Source: Ursus arctos (Eukaryota > Chordata > Mammalia > Carnivora > Ursidae). Taken from it: a stretch of DNA of 64,000 nucleotides. The stretch lies in the NCBI RefSeq assembly GCF_023065955.2, contig NW_026622763.1:84425299-84489298 (forward strand). Direction: 5' to 3'. Below the pieces are notes generated by a model. That model made no database searches, was not told where the DNA came from, and saw only the letters and a program-made list of their open reading frames with translations. Position numbers and translations under genes: made by a program. Shown here piece by piece: positions 12,184-24,828 of this stretch. The stretch's first letter is position 1. Every line of letters starts with the position of its first letter.

Positions 12184-13480
12184 TGAACCATTTGTGCAGA
12201 TGGCACACTATGGCTGCCTGCTTGACTCACTCCACAACAGGGCTCAACATTGTGGTCAGCCTCCAAGTCCAGATTGGTGTGAAGATCCAAGTCCTCTTCC
12301 ATCTCCAGATCTCGTTGTCAGCCCAGATCTAGGTCTAGGTCCAGGACTCCTCCACCCATTACCAAGCGGGAATCCAAGTCCACGTTGCCATCCAGAGTCT
12401 TCCCAGGCCTCCTGGGGAGGAAGGAGTGGTGTTCTCTTAAGCAAATGATGTGTTGACAAGCAACATAACTACCAGAAGATTTGGGGGAAAAGGATCACGT
12501 ACTCATCCGTCGGAAGAGTCCTTAGAACAAGCTACTGACTATTGAAAAGGTTATTTGAGACAGTTTGTCTAACATTTTACTTGTTTTAAGTTTTGCCTCA
12601 GGTAGCAAATTTCATTTTATGTGCCATTTTGTTGCTGTTATTCGAATTTCTTATAATTTAGTGAAGCGAATGACTTCAGATTTCATTATTGGCTTAGCTA
12701 TTTGAGGTACATTTTCCTTTTAGTTTATATAGTGCTGCCTTTTTTTGTTTGAAATTTAACAGATTGGTAACCTAATTTGTGGCCTCCTTGACTTTTAGGG
12801 AAACCTGTGCAGCCATTACACATAGCCTAAAGCTGTCAAGAGGTTGACTCAACATTGCCTTCTTTCCTTAAACTTAAAAACCTACAAAAGTTGGTGCAAA
12901 TTTGTTTGTATATGTTATTTACCCTCAGATCTGAATGGTAATCTGAATCTAAGCTTGTATAAAGACTTTTCAGGTGAAAAGACTTGATTTTTTGAAAAGA
13001 TTGTTTACCGATTCTACCTTGTTTCCACAATTCTAATCTCTTGTGTATTTTTGTGCATGAGGCGCAAATGTGTAGCCGATGAGTAAAGCTGGTTAGCTGT
13101 TAAGGTGGCGTGTTGCAGTGCAGCTTGGATGTTTCCTGTTTTTTCCTGATTGCCCCTGTGTAAAGATGCCTTGTCATACAGAAACAAATGGCTGTCCAGT
13201 TTATTAAAATGCCTGACATCTGCATTTCCAGTCACCTGGGTCTTCATGTAAATGAAGGAACCTACAATGAGCACATCTAACTGATGAAAAATACACCTTT
13301 TTTTCTGCCTTTCCCTCAATGGTAAATCTGATCATCTTCACGTATGAACTTAAAATACGGAAAATGTTAAGGGTGATAACAGTTTGTAACTTTGTATGTA
13401 CTTATAACATGGCATATCTTTCTACCCACATAATCATTGTTTCTGTAGTTGAATTGAAATGTTTTCTTGGTGTTAAAGAT
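12184..13480 (+). pseudogene. SRSF2: Processed pseudogene of SRSF2 (SC35), 5'-truncated
   Basis: SRSF2 is an SR-family splicing factor: an N-terminal RRM followed by an Arg/Ser-rich tail. This copy starts late, near the RRM end (12,194: V-Q-M-A-H-Y-G..., parent VQMARYG). It then continues through a shortened, frame-shifted RS region, where 12,330-12,395 reads [19 protein letters not shown]. The original stop is recognisable as TAA at 12,438-12,440. About 1 kb of 3' UTR follows in order, including 'tgccattttgttgctgttat', 'gattggtaacctaatttgtg', 'gactttgt-free' block 'agcctaaagctgtcaagagg', 'aaacaaatggctgtccagtt' and the end 'gttttcttggtgtta'. The reading frame is broken by indels and many Arg codons are lost, so no SR protein can be made. 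No clear poly(A) tail or target-site duplication was found. It lies between an LTR fragment and an old L1. The parent match is from memory of SRSF2 mRNA, but the length and order of agreement make it firm. Confidence 0.92.
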
Positions 13481-13539
13481 TTTTTTTTTTACCCATTTAA
13501 GAGAAGTAAAGATAAAGGAAAATAAAAAGAAAACACAAA

Positions 13540-15520
13540 GCGAGGTAGTAGAAATAAGCCTATTGTATTAGTAACCACAATAAAATAAACACATAAGAGT
13601 GAACTATTAAATACAAGAAATTATTTTCATTATATTCAAAATATAAATACTTACATGAGGAGAAAAAGTTGGAAGAGATATAACTATTATTATTTGTAGA
13701 TAATATTATTTTCATAGAATATTCAAAATAATCTTCACGGTCAGAATTTATTGGAGAGTTGATACTTTCTAATAAGTTTTTAGGATTTAGGTTTCAGGAT
13801 ACAAACTCAACATACAAAAACCTTATAATACAGAGACAAAACTAATTGAACATATAGCGAGTAAAACTTCAGTTCTCAATAGCAATAAAAGTGATGTTTC
13901 CCAGGAATAGACCTGACAAAAATGTTCAAACCTCTGGGGACAAAATTACAAAATAATGATGAGGGCCATAAAACACATACATAAATGGAGCAACCTGTAT
14001 CTGTATTTGAATGGAAAAATATCAGTATTGTCAAAATACTGGCTTTCTTCAAATTGGTATAGAAATTTAATTTAACTGCAATTACCAATGTTTTTTTGAT
14101 AGAATTAGTAATTCCACCCCTGAAATTCATGTATTAGAAGAAATAGGCAGAAGAGAAAGCAATTTTGAAGAGCAAGATCGGAAGAGTTTGTCTATCAGAT
14201 ATCCAGGCATACTATAGAACTATAATAATTAAAACTACAGAATTAGAAAAATACACCAATGGCACAAAATAAAGGATCTGCAAACAGAGCCACATATAAA
14301 ATGATTTAATATATGACAGTGTTAGCATTACAAGAAGAGGGGAAATAGTAAATTGTGTTATACACAGTGATGGAAATATAGAAAAAGTGAAATCAGATGT
14401 CTTTCTCACACCACACACTAACATGATTTCAGATAGATTAAGGTGCTAAATATGAACAGCTAAATTTAGTTGAAGACCACTAAATAAGAGGATTTCTTAA
14501 ATGAGATAAAGAAAAGTGCAAACAATAAAGAAAATAGATATGCATTTAATCACAATTTTTTTTTAAAGATTTTATTTATTTATTCGACAGGATAGAGACA
14601 GCCAGTGAGAGAGGGAACACAAGCAGGGGGAGTGGGAGAGGAAGAAGCAGGCTCCTAGCGGAGGAGCCTGATGTGGGGCTCGATCCCATAACGCCGGGAT
14701 CACGCCCTGAGCCGAAGGCAGACGCTTAACCGCTGTGCCACCCAGGCGTCCCTTAATCACAATTTTTAAAGAGGGAAGCCAAATAAGGAAAATAGGCCTA
14801 CAGCCTTGCAATTATGAAAACAAATTAGTGGATGTATCCACTAACACATACTTATTGTAGTTGGTGAAAATAGAAACCACCATTTTGGATATTAAGTCAA
14901 CAATAGCTAACAAATGTGAAGATGCTCTTGCCATACAATGAACAAATTCTACTTCTTGGTACATCCATAGAGAAAATGCATAAAAACCTGTATGAAATGA
15001 GATGCAAGAATATTGGGGCATTGCTTTTAATAGCCCAAACTAAAAACATCCCAAATGGCTATCAATGAAGAATGTAAATCTAGATTATATTATAGTCGTA
15101 GCATAAAACTAACTACACATGTCTAAAAAGAAAAAGCATCATCTATCAACATGGTGAAAAGTCAAATATATAGTTTTGAGGGAAAAGAATAAGTCACAAA
15201 TTAATAAATCCTGTTTTCTGCCCTTTGTATAAAGTATAAAAACCAATAAAATGCTAAATTTCAACACTTTAAATATGCAGTAAAAATATACATAGATTCA
15301 CGGAATTGATAAAACTCAATTTACGATAGCAGTTTCTTGAGAAAGGTAAATGGAATATCAGTTGTGTATGTTCTTTGAAAAATGTTGGAAAAAAGATCAG
15401 AAGCAAATAAAAATGCTAGTAAGATTTGATAAAGCCGGGGTAGTGGGTGCACAGAAGCTCATTATCTCACTTCTGTATTGGTATCTATCTGTTCATTTGA
15501 AATAATTAACAGTATATATA
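13540..15520 (+). mobile_element. Old LINE-1, ORF2 3' half to 3' UTR
   Basis: A degenerate L1 body: 'caggcatactatagaactata' with 'aattaaaactacagaattag' and 'aatacaccaatggcacaaaa' (L1 ORF2 landmark), then 'catcccaaatggctatcaat' near the 3' part. No frame longer than about 100 codons survives. It is split by the SINE at 14,561-14,752, so the SINE is younger. Confidence 0.75.
14561..14752 (-). mobile_element. SINEC (bear-type subfamily), antisense
   Basis: Full-length tRNA-Lys-derived carnivore SINE: T-rich start (reversed A tail), 'acagccagtgagagagggaa' body, 'gcttaaccgctgtgccaccc' (reversed Pol III A-box side) and 'aggcgtccc' head. It is flanked by a perfect 15-bp target-site duplication, 'ttaatcacaattttt', at 14,546-14,560 and 14,753-14,767. 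Confidence 0.97.
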
Positions 15521-15689
15521 TTTTTAAATAATTACCTTCCCTGTCCATTTGCACTAACATTTCTGTGGTCCGGAAATGTGTCAATTTATGTCTGGAATTC
15601 TGACACAGCCATACTGTCTACATTCTTTGTCTTTAATCTGATCTTCTGCCAGTCAATTCCAGCTTATCATTTACTACCATCAGCAGGAA

Positions 15690-16040
15690 CATCAAATTTC
15701 CTGCTACTATCATTTCATAATATCTATTATATCAAGTCTGAGCTTCTATTTCTGGCTTTCAAGGCCATCCAGAATCTGCCGAGACTGTTCATTCTTATAA
15801 CCCTTTCTGTTCCACAGGAACCCTGCACTCCAATTACATGCAACTATCCACTGCCTTTTCACTCAATTCCAAAGTCATTTCATCAAAGCACAGCTCAAGT
15901 GATATAATTTCCATAAAGTTCCTTTTCTAACTATTTCAGCTCACTCAGGGTTTGTATTATCCATAAACTCAGTATTGTAGACTCTTAAGCAGTCTATTTT
16001 GTTTTTAGAATTTGGATTCAGACATTTAACTAATTTTGGG
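15690..16040 (+). mobile_element. LINE-2 fragment, strongly diverged
   Basis: 'ggctttcaaggccatccaga atctgcc' is the L2 landmark 'ttcaaggcccttcatgatctggcc'. The following C/T-rich sequence keeps L2 order. A 109-residue frame (15,578-15,907) partly overlaps it and is not a gene. Confidence 0.5.
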
Positions 16041-16399
16041 AGGGCCAGGACCTGTCTTCCATTTTTTTTTTTTTTCATGTTAATCACAGGGCGAAACACA
16101 GGAATTCCCCCAACTACCTCTTGTTCCAGGACAATCTAATGGCTCTTAGACCCTCAGTGTGAAAGCTGGGCTATTCTTGACTTTCCTACTCTTTCACCCC
16201 TATTCAAATAACTGGCTAGGTCTTGTTTTTCAGTTTCATTAATATATTTCTATTCTGTGTGCTTACCTCTGTTTTCACTGAACAGCCTTTTCAAAGCCAC
16301 TGTTATTTCATATAGGTAGCAGAAGTCTTAGAAAATTATAATATCAAAGATGATATATCTTCATGAAATTATCACCTGGTACTTGCACAGTGGGGGAAT

Positions 16400-17025
16400 T
16401 TTGTTGTTCTTCACTAATAGAAATCTATGTCAACTCTGCTCTACCTCCATATCCCATAATGAAGCCAGAGTAATCTTTATAAAATCTAATTTAGTCATTC
16501 TTTTGCTTAGAAACTTTCAATGTCCTTTCATTGTCCTTATGAAATCCCAAATGCTTCATATGACCCATAGAGCCTTGTGTGATCTGCCACTGCCTCCTTC
16601 TCCAGCCTCATCTAGCGGCACCCACCCCGAAGCTGTAGACACACTGCCTTCTTTCAGTTCCTCAAGATGCCATGTGCTTTATCCCCTCAGGGCTTTCATA
16701 CGGGTTAATCTGTCTTTCTAGAACCTACTTCCTAGAACATTTTCTTCACATGGGCAATATACTTATTCTTCAAGTCTTATTTTAATTATAATTTTCTTAT
16801 TGAATCTTTCCTCAACTGTCCCCCTTACCCTTCCCATTCAAACTGTTATAATTTCAATAGTTCTTTTTACTCATTTTTTATAATACTTATCAAAATGTAA
16901 TTAATTTCTGTTTTTTTTTCCCCATGAGTCTATAAGATCCACAGTGAGTGGGACTCTATTTTCCCCTTACTTTATCTCCAGTGGATGACACTGTATACAT
17001 ATTCATTGAATGTATTAATGGGCTC
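16400..17025 (+). mobile_element. LINE-2 3' end
   Basis: Ordered L2 landmarks: 'gagccttgtgtgatctgcca', 'ctccagcctcatctagcgg', 'atgccatgtgctttatcccc', 'ttcaagtcttattttaatt', 'gagtctataagatccac' and a terminus with 'attcattgaatg'. The 123-residue frame at 16,350-16,721 is decayed L2 ORF2-end/UTR sequence. Confidence 0.75.
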
Positions 17026-17689
17026 TACAAGAATATTTATTATTTGCTTTTGACTGATTAAAATATATGGTAAATGTAATTTTTTTTGCATATGTCTCTG
17101 TCCTTACCTCTACTTACCTCAATTTCCCCTCATTTGTTGTCATTCTATTCTTAAAGATTGGAAGAAGATAAAGTAAACAAAACCAGAACATTTCTACAAA
17201 ATCTAGAGCAAATCAGAATTAAACAAACCAAAAATCTGAGCCTATTCAATAATTTTTTTCATTGTTGCAAAGTTGGAAAAATAGAAATAAACCCTTCATC
17301 GACCCTTCTTAAACAATGATTTTTCCCCCTTTTTCAAGTGCAACTCAACTTTTTAGGGTGGTCATCGACTATTTTTTAAATAGGAATTCCTGGGGTTTAA
17401 GGAGGAACCAGAATGTCTATGAGAGTAGCATTTAATATTAACAAAACAAAATAAACACATAAACCCAATGTTTGGCACTTTCAAATCATGCATTCATACT
17501 TGGCCCTGTTCTTTAATACTTTCTTTAATCATTTGTTCTGTTTGCATCTGTGCTTTCAGTGATTACAATAGTCCTACACAATGTTTGGAAACTATAACAC
17601 AATCGCACTCTCAAAATAGAAAGGGAGAAAAAAAAAAAAAGGATAATCTACATTTCACACCCTGCCATGTTCTAGCTGCTCTCAGTGAT
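17026..17689. other. Unique AT-rich sequence
   Basis: No repeat family or gene recognised. There is a 14-bp A run at about 17,630. Confidence 0.5.
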
Positions 17690-18680
17690 TAATGACAATG
17701 GCCATTTGCCCAAAATATAGACTTAGTTCACAAATGGGATTGGAAAACAACTTTATGATAAATGTGGGGAATATATTATTCTTTTCTGTGGTATATACCT
17801 TTCTTTATATATAAAATGGAAGGCATTCTTAAATTCTATTTGCACATAATAATGCATGAAATTACAGCTTTTATAATGCCATGTATTGAAAGGAGTTGGA
17901 TTGATTTGGTCAACCAAGGAACGCAATCTCTTTTCTTCAGAACTGTGAAAATTATCTTTGTTGATACCTTATCACCTGCAGAGTTCTTCTAAAGGAAATA
18001 TTACATATTACAGATTTATGGTTTATTTTATGGAGACTCTGTTCTCGATACAGAAGAGACCAGTTTGGAGTCTCCATTGTTACGTTTAGCTGGCCAGTAC
18101 TTGCTTATTTACATAAATGTTATGATGATGAGCTTTAGAACAAAAAGGTTAACTGGATGGAAAGGAAAATCATCAATGAAGAATTAGATCCCTGCAGAAG
18201 TGATACATTTCTCTTACTCCTTTAAATTGTGTTTTAGCTTCTCTCAGTGAAGAGAGGTGAAGGAATGGCTCCCCATGCCCCATTTTGTAAATGATAAAAT
18301 GTTCTAAGCCTTCATTCAGGTAATGGGGGAAGCCTGTTCCCAGTATTATGCATCTGATTGTTCCTCTAATAAACTAAATGTAATTAAAAATAGAGCAAGG
18401 CCATTGCATTTTAATAGCTTGGATTCTTCCCTGTGGAAGAGTCAGCAAACATTGAGAGAATATGAAGATTCAGCTCCCCAGCACCTGCCAGGCAGCCTTT
18501 CTCAAGATTAACAGCATCACACCAGGTTATTAGAGGAAACATAAATACTTTTGAAGCTCTGTGGGTAGTTACGATATCACGTTTTATTATCTTCTCCTAA
18601 AATGGAATTACTCACTGTAATTGCTTGCCAGTCACAGGCCAACAAACATGACAGAAGAAATCCTACATATAGGGGAGAGG
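17690..18680. promoter_or_regulatory. Repeat-free block, candidate conserved non-coding element
   Basis: About 1 kb with no transposon signature, bounded by unique DNA and a MIR. It contains dense AT-hook/homeodomain-like cores ('taatgcatgaaattac', 'catttta atagc', 'gtaattaaaa', 'actgtaattgctt') and E-box/CAGCTG-free, mixed-composition sequence at 18,380-18,560. A regulatory role is inference from texture only. Confidence 0.25.
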
Positions 18681-18739
18681 GGTTATAATGCAAAAGCAGC
18701 TGGCCTAGAAAATGTTTTTAGGGACACGTTATTATGTAT

Positions 18740-18975
18740 TTATAATAATCATAATTAAAATGTTATGGCACTTTACAGCTTCTAGGATAGGCACATATTT
18801 GTGCCTTGCAATTTGAAGTGGGCATAGAAGTTATCTGAATTCCTACTTGGATAAGAAAATAGGGGTGTAGAGATGTTGAGAGATTTGCCCAAGAATCCTG
18901 ATGCCAGTAGATGCAGAGGTGAGAATGAGCCCTATCTCCCCACTTCATAGTCTGTGTTCTTTTTGCCATTCTGCA
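18740..18975 (-). repeat. MIR (antisense)
   Basis: 'gataagaaaataggggtgtaga gatgttgagagatttgcccaag' then 'agtagatgcagaggtgagaatg' and 'catagtctgtgttctttttgcc' follows the reversed MIR consensus (gaaactgaggcacagagaggttaagtaacttgcccaagg ... agagtccatgctctt). Confidence 0.75.
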
Positions 18976-19279
18976 CAGCCTCACTTGGTTTAGTAGCAAA
19001 CACATAATATTTGCAGTTTGCTTCTGAACTACGTCCTTCTTGGAGAGAGGCTGGGTTTCAAGAAACTAGAATTCCCCAGAGGAATGATGGAAGATAACCT
19101 AAAATGGAAATAACAATTTAATAAGCAGCCTTACAGAAGCTGAGAGAGCTGAGGTCAGGCATGGGATATTCGAAAGTACGTGGGAAGCCACTCTCTCTGT
19201 GCGTAAGAAGAGAAAAGTGATGCATTAGGAGACACTTGAGGTTTTTATTATTTTTTATTTTGTTGACTTTACTTCCAAA

Positions 19280-20455
19280 ATAAACTTGATTATAAAAAGG
19301 TGGGATGAGTGTAAAGATGGGATGAGATTAATACAGAGACAAATACAGACTGAGAGACGATATTTTTGTAAAACATTATTGGATAAAGGACCACTATCCA
19401 AAATATACAAAGAACTCTTAAAACTCAACAATAAATTAATAAACAATCCAATTAAAAATGGGAAGAAAATCTGAACAGATGCCTCAACAAAGAAAATATA
19501 CAGATGGCAAATAAGCATTTGAAAAGGTGCTCCACATCGTATGTCATTAGGAAATTGCAAACTAATGCAACAATGAGATACCACGACTCACCTGTTAGAA
19601 TCACTAAAATCCAAAATACAGATGACAACAAATACTGATGAGAGCAATAAGAAGTCTCATTCACTGCTGGGAGAAATGCAAAATGTCCCCTTTGGAATAC
19701 AGTTTGGCAGTTTCTTATAAAACTAAACATACTCTTACCATATGAACTAGCAATTGTGCTCCTTGATATTGATCCCCAAAAGTTTAAAACTTATGTTCAC
19801 ACAAAAACCTGCACAAAAACCTATACAGCAACTTTTTCATAATTGTCAAAACTTGGAAGCAACCAACATGTCCTTCAGTTGGTGAATGGAGAATAAACTG
19901 TGTTACATCCACACAACGGAATATTATTTAGTGTTAGAAAGAAATGAGCCATCAAACCATGAAAAGACATGAAGGAAACTTAAATGCATATTACTAAGTG
20001 AAAAGAGACTGTCTGAAAAAGTCTACATATTGTATGATTCCAACTCTAGGGCATTTCAGAATAGGCAAAGATATAGAAACAGCAAAAAGATTGGTGCTTG
20101 CCAGGGGATGAGAGGGAGGAAAGGATTAATGGGCCAAACACAAAGGATTTTTAGAGCAGTGAAACTATTCTGTCTGATACTACAATGGTGGATAAATCTC
20201 TTTATACATTTGTCAAAACTGATAGTGTATAACATCAAGAATGAATCCTCATGTAAACTATGGACTTTGGGTGATAATAAGTCAATGTAATTCACTGCTT
20301 GTAACAAATGTATCTCTCAGGAGGGAGATCTTGATACTGGGGGAGGCTGTGCCTGTATGGGGACATGGAGTATATGGGAACTCTCTGTACCTTCCTCTTG
20401 ATCTTGCTGTGAACCTAAAGCTGTTCTAAAAATAAGCGTTGTCTTATTTTAATAG
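19280..20455 (+). mobile_element. LINE-1, ORF2 C-terminus and 3' UTR (L1M-type)
   Basis: From 19,385 'actatccaaaatatacaaagaactcttaaaactcaac' runs through 'cagatggcaaataagcattt', 'ggcagtttcttataaaacta', 'gaatattatttagtg' and 'ggaaacttaaatgcatatta'. The 3' UTR end is 'atgggaactctctgtacctt'. It is 5'-truncated and has many stops. The same 3' end type occurs at 43.3 kb. Confidence 0.85.
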
Positions 20456-22415
20456 CTTTTTGTAAATTAAAAAATGTAGTATAGAGAATATGACATCTAT
20501 ATTGGGCAATGAGTGCCAGTGGTCACACTCAACTGCAGAATGTGTGGCCAGGAGAAAGTCAATCAGTGATAACATATTTCAAAATCCATTTGAGGTCTGA
20601 AGGAAATACGGAGCATTTTTAGTCAAGACTCCTGGACCCCATATTTTACTAGACTAAATGAATATCAGAAGTCCTGACTGTACAATGTACATGGAGGTTC
20701 ATTCTATTTATCACCATACCAACTTTTGCTGCCTAGTATACCCGAGGTCCTAGACTATCCAGAGAGGAATGATTCAGAATAGTCCAGTTAGTCCAACAGA
20801 ATGTGTTCAAAATACAGGGAAAGCAGTCCCTGCTATATTTCAGAATATAAAACATTTTACGTGCTCAAATCCTTTATTTGATAACATTATATGCTGGAAT
20901 CACATGTGGGGTTTCTCAGCTATAACCTCACCCAAGGTATAAGCTATACCTTGTTTGAAGCTTATCTGGGGATTAATACAATTTTAATTATTTTCTTGCT
21001 TCTTATTTTCTCTATATTTTTAAATTTGAACTTTCCTGATAATATTTAAGTTAGATATGTTGTTTAGTTCTGAGTATTTTAGTGCTTTAAGTTCTCTGAT
21101 CTTTTCTTGAAGGAGTATTACCAAAAGTTAATGTCTGACTATTTTCCTTTGCTTATTTTCTTTCTCAAGCCATAATTTGAAAACTCTTTAACGAAGGCCA
21201 TCCACCCTCACATTTTCTAGCTTGTCCTCTGGCTGAACACTAAACGTCCATTTGTTTTATGGTAACCAATGTGTCACCAATTTTTACCTCAATCTGCCTA
21301 TTGTTGATGAAAAGTTCTTGAATTCTTACAGCGTTATTTATGGGAGTCCTTGGGTATATTTCTTTTGGGTTCATAAAGAGTATTTCTATTACCACAGAAT
21401 CCACAACGCTTCCCTATGCTAGTTACAATTCTTGACCACTGGTAACAAGATCAGCTGTGGTCTACTGGTGACTACCACCACAGCTAGTATTCTCCAGGAA
21501 ATCACTGAACTTGTTAGCAAGGGTGTTGCCTCCTCAGGCATCCTCTGGGCACCAAAGCCTTGTAGTTCATCAACACTCGGGGCACATTTCACTTGGGCAG
21601 CAAAACAATTTATTCCAGGGTGAAGAGAGACCTCTGCTAGCAGCACCGTTGAGTTCAAATAAGAATCATTGGACCTGAGCCAACATATTAGCTCCCAGTC
21701 AAACATTTTATCTTCCTTACTGTCTTCACCTCTCATCATTAACCTCTCTCTGTTGTAAATGTCACTGTTGATTCCAGTAGTGGACAAAGCTTATATCCTC
21801 ACTATACCTGTCACTATCTTGGTCTGGTTATATTTTATATGAAAAGATTTCCTTTCTGAACATATTTTGTGCCTAAAGATTTCCCTTTTCTAATAAAATA
21901 GATTTTGCACTTTGAATGACTCACTAACCATGTGCAAGTTGAAGATTGGTGCTCGAAGAGGAATGTTTCAGGAGAAGGGAGAAAAAGTAGCAGCAACTGT
22001 AGCCCTATGGGTGCTGCTTTTCAGGAGTCCTTTAAAATACATTCTATAAGGGTGACATAAGAATACGCAACTTATGCTTTTGAATTGTGTTCATACTCTG
22101 TTCTAATTCCTACTGTCTGTATTGCAACCACATATCTGATGAAAGAGCAGAATGTGAAGTGGGTGCAGAACCTTGTAGAAATTGCTAAAACAAATAGTAA
22201 AGAGCATGAATAACCATATCACCCCTTAATCTGCTACCCTATGTCTCATTCATTGTCTTAGTGAATATCATGGATTTAACTATATAGTTTCTGCTTAAGA
22301 TGACTAGTTCAGCATATATTAATGGGGAAGTTCCTATGTGCCAGGCAATATGAAGATGCAGGAAATTAAAGATGTCACTCTCTAGCATATTTCCTTTGTT
22401 TCATTATTCAAACAA
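20456..22415. other. Unique sequence; unidentified 122-codon frame on the - strand
   Basis: The - strand frame at 21,419-21,787 and an overlapping + strand frame (21,432-21,623) mark a slightly GC-richer patch with no recognisable domain. It could be part of an old, unlisted transposon or chance. Elsewhere no feature was seen. Confidence 0.35.
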
Positions 22416-22417
22416 AT

Positions 22418-22611
22418 TTTAAAAATTTTATTTATTTATTTTGAGAGAGAGAGAAAGGGGAAGGGGGAGAGGCAGAGGGAGAGAAATAATCCCAAGGAGA
22501 CTCCACACTGAGTGTGGAGCCCCACATGGGGCTTGACCTCACGACAATCAGATCACGATCTGAGCCAAGATCAAGAGTCAGATACTTAACTGATTGAGTA
22601 GCCAGGCGCCT
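22418..22611 (-). mobile_element. SINEC, older copy (antisense)
   Basis: 'attttatttatttattttgagagagagaga' tail side, 'ggcagagggagag' body, 'gtggagccccacatggggct' and 'cttaactgattgagtagcca ggcgcc' head. Target-site duplication is not clear, consistent with age. Confidence 0.92.
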
Positions 22612-24039
22612 GTATTTTAATATTTTTAATATTAGAAGCGGCATACATATTTGTGGAAATTTCTTTTAAGCTCTTGAAACAATGGGTTTTGTCATATAAC
22701 ATAATTTTGAATGAAACCCTGAGCTGAGTCACCAAATTAGGTTTTAAGCCCAAATCTGATTGCCTTTTAAAGACTGGCTTAGTAACTCCAGATGACATTT
22801 CTGGTGTCTTTTGACTATATGTTCATTATTACAGATTGAGCTTTTATTACAGATTAAGTAGCTTTAAGGCTAAAATGCATTAATGCTCTGGATCTGAATT
22901 CTAACCTAATTGTCAAATGAATAAACAACCGCTGAATATCTCCTCCAAAAATTTAGCTCTCGTTAGTTACTCTGTTTTTGGTTTTGTTTTGTTTTGTTTT
23001 TTGTTTTATATTTCCTAGATTTGGTAAGCTGGATTTTAATAATGTTTTATTTTTTAACGTCTTATTTTCCTTGCTTATAATCTGTCCTTGAATTCTTCTA
23101 GTGTACATTGTAAATACATATGCTTACACATAATACGTGTATATGTCAGTTGAGTTTCGTCTCTGTGGAGTGGTAGAGAATAAGCCAGACAAGCAGCCCC
23201 TAACCAGAGCAAGTGAGCTAACAGATGGAGTGCACAGTATGAAATTAGAGAATAATTGGCAGGATTTTTTTTTTTTTAATGATCCATCTGGAATCCAAGG
23301 GTCAAGATCATCCATTCTGATACTTACACAAGATCACAGCCTCATTTTACATTTAATTTCTAAGGTTACTTTATTTAAAAAAAAAAAATCTTCATTATAA
23401 ACGAATTTATTTAGAAAATGAACGGTAGAATAAGTTACAACTTACCACAGAGTAAATGCTACACTGTCACAGAATAATGGCTTACATATAAAGAAATAGC
23501 ATATTGTAAATTACTGTGGTTAATCACATTAACAATTCTAAATATTCTATGCCACAGTACTGCAAATGAATGTATTAGGGTAGGCTAGGTTGATGATGGT
23601 CAATCAGCACAAAGCTGGGAAGCAACTAGGAAGCTAAAACTTGAAAATGTCTGGGAGCTGTGTAATCAACTAATTCTATAAGCCTGGAGGAAGGGAAGGA
23701 CAGATCTGGGGAAAGAGCTAGGAGTATGTCCCATAATGGGGGTGATAGTGCCTAGTATTTCTTTCATCTCTTTTGCAGTCTAAGTAAAGCAGGTAATGTA
23801 AGTAGGAAATTCAGCCCTAGGGCCAGCTGGCTCTGGGACCTGTGTCCTTACTCTCTCTATATGTTGTCTTTTCATATGTTGATATATTAGAGGGCAGATT
23901 TTTCAATACTGAAAATAGGTCAGTGGGGAAATGATTAGTTACCTCTTTTATTGCATGAAGACATAATTTATAAAAGCACATTTTTCTTATAAAAATCTAC
24001 CAATAATTCTTCCATTTATGAGCTTTACTTACTCTTCCA
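22612..24039. other. Unique sequence with a (GTTTT)n tract at 22,976-23,006
   Basis: Apart from the short 'gttttgttttgtttt' tract and two homopolymer runs (T at 23,265, A at 23,380), nothing recognisable was found. Confidence 0.45.
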
Positions 24040-24545
24040 AGGTAAATACAAGTTTAATTTTATTATTTGTACTTTGTACTAGTGATCAACTCTCTGAACT
24101 TATTGTATGATTTTTCTTTTATTTATTATTTATTAAGTTGATTTTGTCTGATGCAAGAATAGCTACCCTGGCTTTTTTTTTTTTTTTATTTCCATTTGCA
24201 TGGAATATCTCTGACCCCCACTTCACTTTAAGCCTATGTGTGTCCTTAAAGCTGAAGTGAGTCTCTGGTAGGCTGCACACAATTGAGTCTTGTTTTTGTA
24301 TCCATTCAGTCACTCTATTCCTTTTGATTGCAGAATTTAATCCATTTGCATTTAAAGTAATAATTGATAGATAAGGACTTAATGCTATCTTATTGTTTTC
24401 TGGCTATTTTGTAGTTCCCTATTCCTTTCTTCTCGTTTGCTTTCTTCATAAATTAATGGTTTTCCATAGTGGTATACTTTGGTTCCCATCTTTGTCTTTT
24501 GTGTTTCTACTGCATTGTACTGAGAGATTTCTTTCTGAAGTAGCA
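24040..24545 (-). mobile_element. LINE-1 fragment (antisense)
   Basis: 'gcaagaatagctaccctggc', 'tttccatttgcatggaatat', 'cctatgtgtgtccttaaagc tgaagtgagtctctggtagg', 'ccattcagtcactctattcc ttttgattg' and 'ttaaagtaataattgatag' form the reversed L1 ORF2 region commonly seen antisense in mammals. Frames on either strand are broken. Confidence 0.8.
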
Positions 24546-24561
24546 ACACTGGAGGGTTGGG

Positions 24562-24793
24562 GGGGGGGGTGCTGGGTGGCTCAGTCATGTAAGCATCTAA
24601 TTCTTGATTTCAACTCTCAGGTTGTGATCTCAGGGTCATGATCTCAGGGTGGTGAGATCAAGCCCACGGTCCAGCTCCCCCCTTGGCGGAGAGTCTGCTC
24701 GAGACTCTCTCCCTCTCCCTCTGCCCCCTTCTTTTCTCTCTCTCTCTTTCTCTCTCTCTCAAATAAATAAATCTCTAAAAAGAAAAAAAGAAA
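24562..24793 (+). mobile_element. SINEC, older copy with expanded CT region
   Basis: Head 'gctgggtggctcagtcatgt aagcatc', internal 'tgatctcagggtcatgatct cagggtggtgagatc' (a small internal duplication), CT-rich body, tail 'aaataaataaatctctaaaa'. The head follows a run of G at 24,560-24,569. Confidence 0.92.
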
Positions 24794-24826
24794 CACTTAA
24801 TGCTAATGTTACAAAAAATGATTTGG

Positions 24827-24828
24827 TT

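Noticed and set aside
21419..21787. 122-codon - strand frame as a gene or retroviral piece
   Set aside because: No domain or motif recognised; kept only as unassigned sequence.
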